From Alistipes sp. (GTDB lineage: Bacteria > Bacteroidota > Bacteroidia > Bacteroidales > Rikenellaceae): DNA of 64,000 nt. The notes beneath the pieces were generated by a model, which was given only the letters and a program-made list of their open reading frames with translations, was not told the origin of the DNA and made no database searches. A program made the translations under genes and the position numbers. The stretch is from assembly GCA_017463615.1 (NCBI GenBank), contig JAFTOU010000016.1, positions 62,001-126,000 of the forward strand, in the 5' to 3' direction. Every line of letters starts with the position of its first letter. The first letter of the stretch is position 1. Below are positions 62,482-64,000 of this stretch, one piece after another.

Positions 62482-63318
62482 TTATGCCTCGAGAGCAAAA
62501 CGCTTGTAAGCCACAACAGTCGCCTCCTTATCGGTACGAGCGAGGAGCTCACGGATAGACTCCTTCTCGCCTACAACTGCCTGGTTGAGCAGGGTGTTCT
62601 CCTCGTAGAACTTACGCATCTTACCCTCAGCGATCTTCTCAAGGATAGACTCTGGCTTGTTTGCGTTCTTAGGGTCCTGTTTCATCTGCTCAAGAGCGAT
62701 AGCGCGCTCCTTCTCAACGATCTCTGCTGGGCAGTCGTCCACGTCAATTGAGAGTGGAGCCATTGCAGTTGCCTGCATAGCGATCTGCTTTGCAACATCC
62801 TCAGCAACCTCCTTGTTGAAACCAAGGATAGTACCGAGCTTCTTGTTGAAGTGAACATAAGCGCAGATATATGGAGCCTCAATGCGAGCGTAGTAAGCCA
62901 GCTCACACTTCTCGCCAGTCTGACCTGACTTCTCGGTAACAAGCTCCTCTACGGTACGGCCCTCGCCATTCTTAACTGCGAGCAGTGCGTCGCGGTCAAG
63001 AGCGTCAGCAGCTACTGCGAGCTCAAGGAGCTCGTTTGCAGTTGCAGAGAACTCGCCATTCTGAGCTACGAAGTCGGTCTCACAAGCAAGGCAGAGGATA
63101 TAACCCTTAGTGCCTACGATCTTAGTTACAACAACGCCCTCAGTAGCGTTACGGTCTGCACGCTTTGCAACGATAAGCTTACCCTTCTCGCGGATAATAT
63201 CCTGTGCACGCTCAAAATCGCCCTCAGCCTCCATAAGAGCCTTCTTGCAATCCATCATACCGGCACCGGTCATCTTGCGGAGCTTCATTACATCAGCTGC
63301 CTTAATTTCTATTGCCAT
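62482..63318 (-). CDS. tsf: Elongation factor Ts
   Basis: A 278-residue translation factor that releases GDP from EF-Tu. It begins with the UBA-like KAADVMKLRKMTGAGMMDCKKALMEAEGDFERAQDIIREKG and continues with CETDFVAQNGEFSATANELLELAV and the dimerisation domain. Length and motifs are normal. It lies 32 bases downstream of rpsB, as in most bacteria, and ends in the double hairpin elements C1 and C2. Confidence 0.97.
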   Translation of the reverse strand: MAIEIKAADVMKLRKMTGAGMMDCKKALMEAEGDFERAQDIIREKGKLIVAKRADRNATEGVVVTKIVGTKGYILCLACETDFVAQNGEFSATANELLELAVAADALDRDALLAVKNGEGRTVEELVTEKSGQTGEKCELAYYARIEAPYICAYVHFNKKLGTILGFNKEVAEDVAKQIAMQATAMAPLSIDVDDCPAEIVEKERAIALEQMKQDPKNANKPESILEKIAEGKMRKFYEENTLLNQAVVGEKESIRELLARTDKEATVVAYKRFALEA

Positions 63319-63350
63319 AATAATTGTCTGTTTTAACGGTTGGTTAATAA

Positions 63351-64000
63351 TTACTCAGCCTGCTCAGTTGAAGCAACGATCTCTGCCGCTGCTGCCTCCT
63401 GTGCATCTACTGCAGCCTTTACGCCGCGCTTTACACGGGTTTTGCCCTGGCGAGCAGGAGCCTCAGTGTTAGCCTCAGCCTCTGTCTCTGCCTTCTCGCG
63501 CTCGAGCTTGCGCTCCTCAAGACCCTCTGCGATAGCACCGCAAACTACATCAAGAACAAGAGCGATTGACTTTGCCGCATCGTCATTTGCAGGGATTACA
63601 TAATCAATGTCGGTTGGATCACAACAAGTATCTACCATTGCAAATACAGGGATGTTCAAACGCTTTGCCTCGCGTACTGCGTTCTGCTCCTTCTGCACAT
63701 CAATAACGAAGAGTGCAGCTGGAAGACGGTTGAGGTCAGCAATTGAGCCGAGGTTTCTCTCCAGCTTAGCGCGCTGGCGAGAGATCTGGAGCTTCTCACG
63801 CTTAGAGAAGTTCTCAAAAAGACCGTCAGCAATCTGCTTGTCGATGGTTGCCATCTTCTTAACGGCCTTACGTATAGTTGGGAAGTTTGTCAGCATACCA
63901 CCAGCCCAACGCTCAGTAACGTAAGGCATGGTTACTGCTGCTACCTTTTCGGCAACAATATCCTTAGCTTGTTTCTTGGTTGCAACGAACAACACGCGAC
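63351..64000 (-). CDS. rpsB: 30S ribosomal protein S2 (5' end outside window)
   Basis: The reverse-strand frame runs off the window edge, so the N-terminus is missing. The visible part has LFVATKKQAKDIVAEKVAAVTMPYVTERWAGGMLTNFPTIRKAVKKM and ALFVIDVQKEQNAVREAKRLNIPVFAMVDTCCDPTDIDYVIPANDDAAKSI, the S2 core. The C-terminus has a Glu/Ala-rich extension of about 50 residues (LEREKAETEAEANTEAPARQGKTRVKRGVK), longer than in E. coli. It is co-transcribed with tsf. Confidence 0.97.
   Translation of the reverse strand, partial: RVLFVATKKQAKDIVAEKVAAVTMPYVTERWAGGMLTNFPTIRKAVKKMATIDKQIADGLFENFSKREKLQISRQRAKLERNLGSIADLNRLPAALFVIDVQKEQNAVREAKRLNIPVFAMVDTCCDPTDIDYVIPANDDAAKSIALVLDVVCGAIAEGLEERKLEREKAETEAEANTEAPARQGKTRVKRGVKAAVDAQEAAAAEIVASTEQAE

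Overview
The window looks like chromosomal DNA of a member of the Bacteroidales, possibly Rikenellaceae/Alistipes-like; the genus is an inference. The evidence is: promoters of the Bacteroidetes type (TTTG about 19-20 bases upstream of TAnnTTTG), absence of strong Shine-Dalgarno sites, many lipoproteins with a short N-terminal signal and an early Cys, fimbrillin/GLUG-like surface proteins, SDR-type threonine dehydrogenase, a Bacteroidales HU - 29-residue mS38-like protein - RNase G order, and DUF1343/NamZ and DUF5723-like proteins. No phage, plasmid, CRISPR array or insertion-sequence transposase was recognised.

Layout. 1-9.3 kb: RNase G (cut by the window edge), a tiny basic ribosome-associated protein, HU, ribulose-phosphate epimerase with a ProX-type deacylase, an operon of phosphodiesterase, nucleobase permease and class II aldolase, and a lipid acyltransferase pair. 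9.5-18.9 kb: a GatZ/KbaZ-like protein, a dipeptidyl-peptidase IV operon, and a surface locus with a large GLUG-type lipoprotein, a lipoprotein that looks like a dead esterase and an intact secreted esterase. 19-23.4 kb: tRNA-Thr, threonine dehydrogenase, a TIM-barrel lipoprotein, a glycosyltransferase and a four-copy 135-bp repeat array. 23.4-35.2 kb: a PspC/PadR/DUF2807 operon, a 1212-residue multidomain phosphoesterase lipoprotein, thiamine transport and pyrophosphorylation, phosphofructokinase, PfkB kinase and a second S9 peptidase. 35.5-45 kb: a lipoprotein/outer-membrane pair, NamZ-like muramidase, prfB with its programmed frameshift, an rRNA/tRNA methyltransferase, a beta-barrel protein and GlnRS. 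45-53 kb: an acyl-CoA ligase behind a terminator-like leader, and a convergent operon of AddA-like helicase-nuclease, ABC exporter, HPr-kinase-like protein and signal-peptidase-like protein. 53-64 kb: YtxH pair, DsbD, AraC regulator, a second GLUG lipoprotein, an ion channel, tRNA-Met, and tsf-rpsB.

The most unusual content is non-coding. Gene 3' ends are repeatedly occupied by compact multi-hairpin elements. One family (five copies, near 2.5-2.8, 7.6-7.7 and 62.2-62.5 kb) has a conserved TACTAAAGCGTA-like apical loop, inside stems whose outer arms change sequence while keeping complementarity. A second group (near 1.3, 7.4, 22.7-23.3, 35.2-35.4 and 61.8 kb) shares a cloverleaf-like plan: an outer stem, a small hairpin, a central stem and a second small hairpin, with sequence differing from copy to copy. 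Both are directly visible; their function is unknown. Other points to check are the peptidase/kinase/exporter cassette (possible peptide-maturation system), the pseudo-esterase next to its active paralog, the leader hairpin before the acyl-CoA ligase, and the duplicated 3' end of tRNA-Met.
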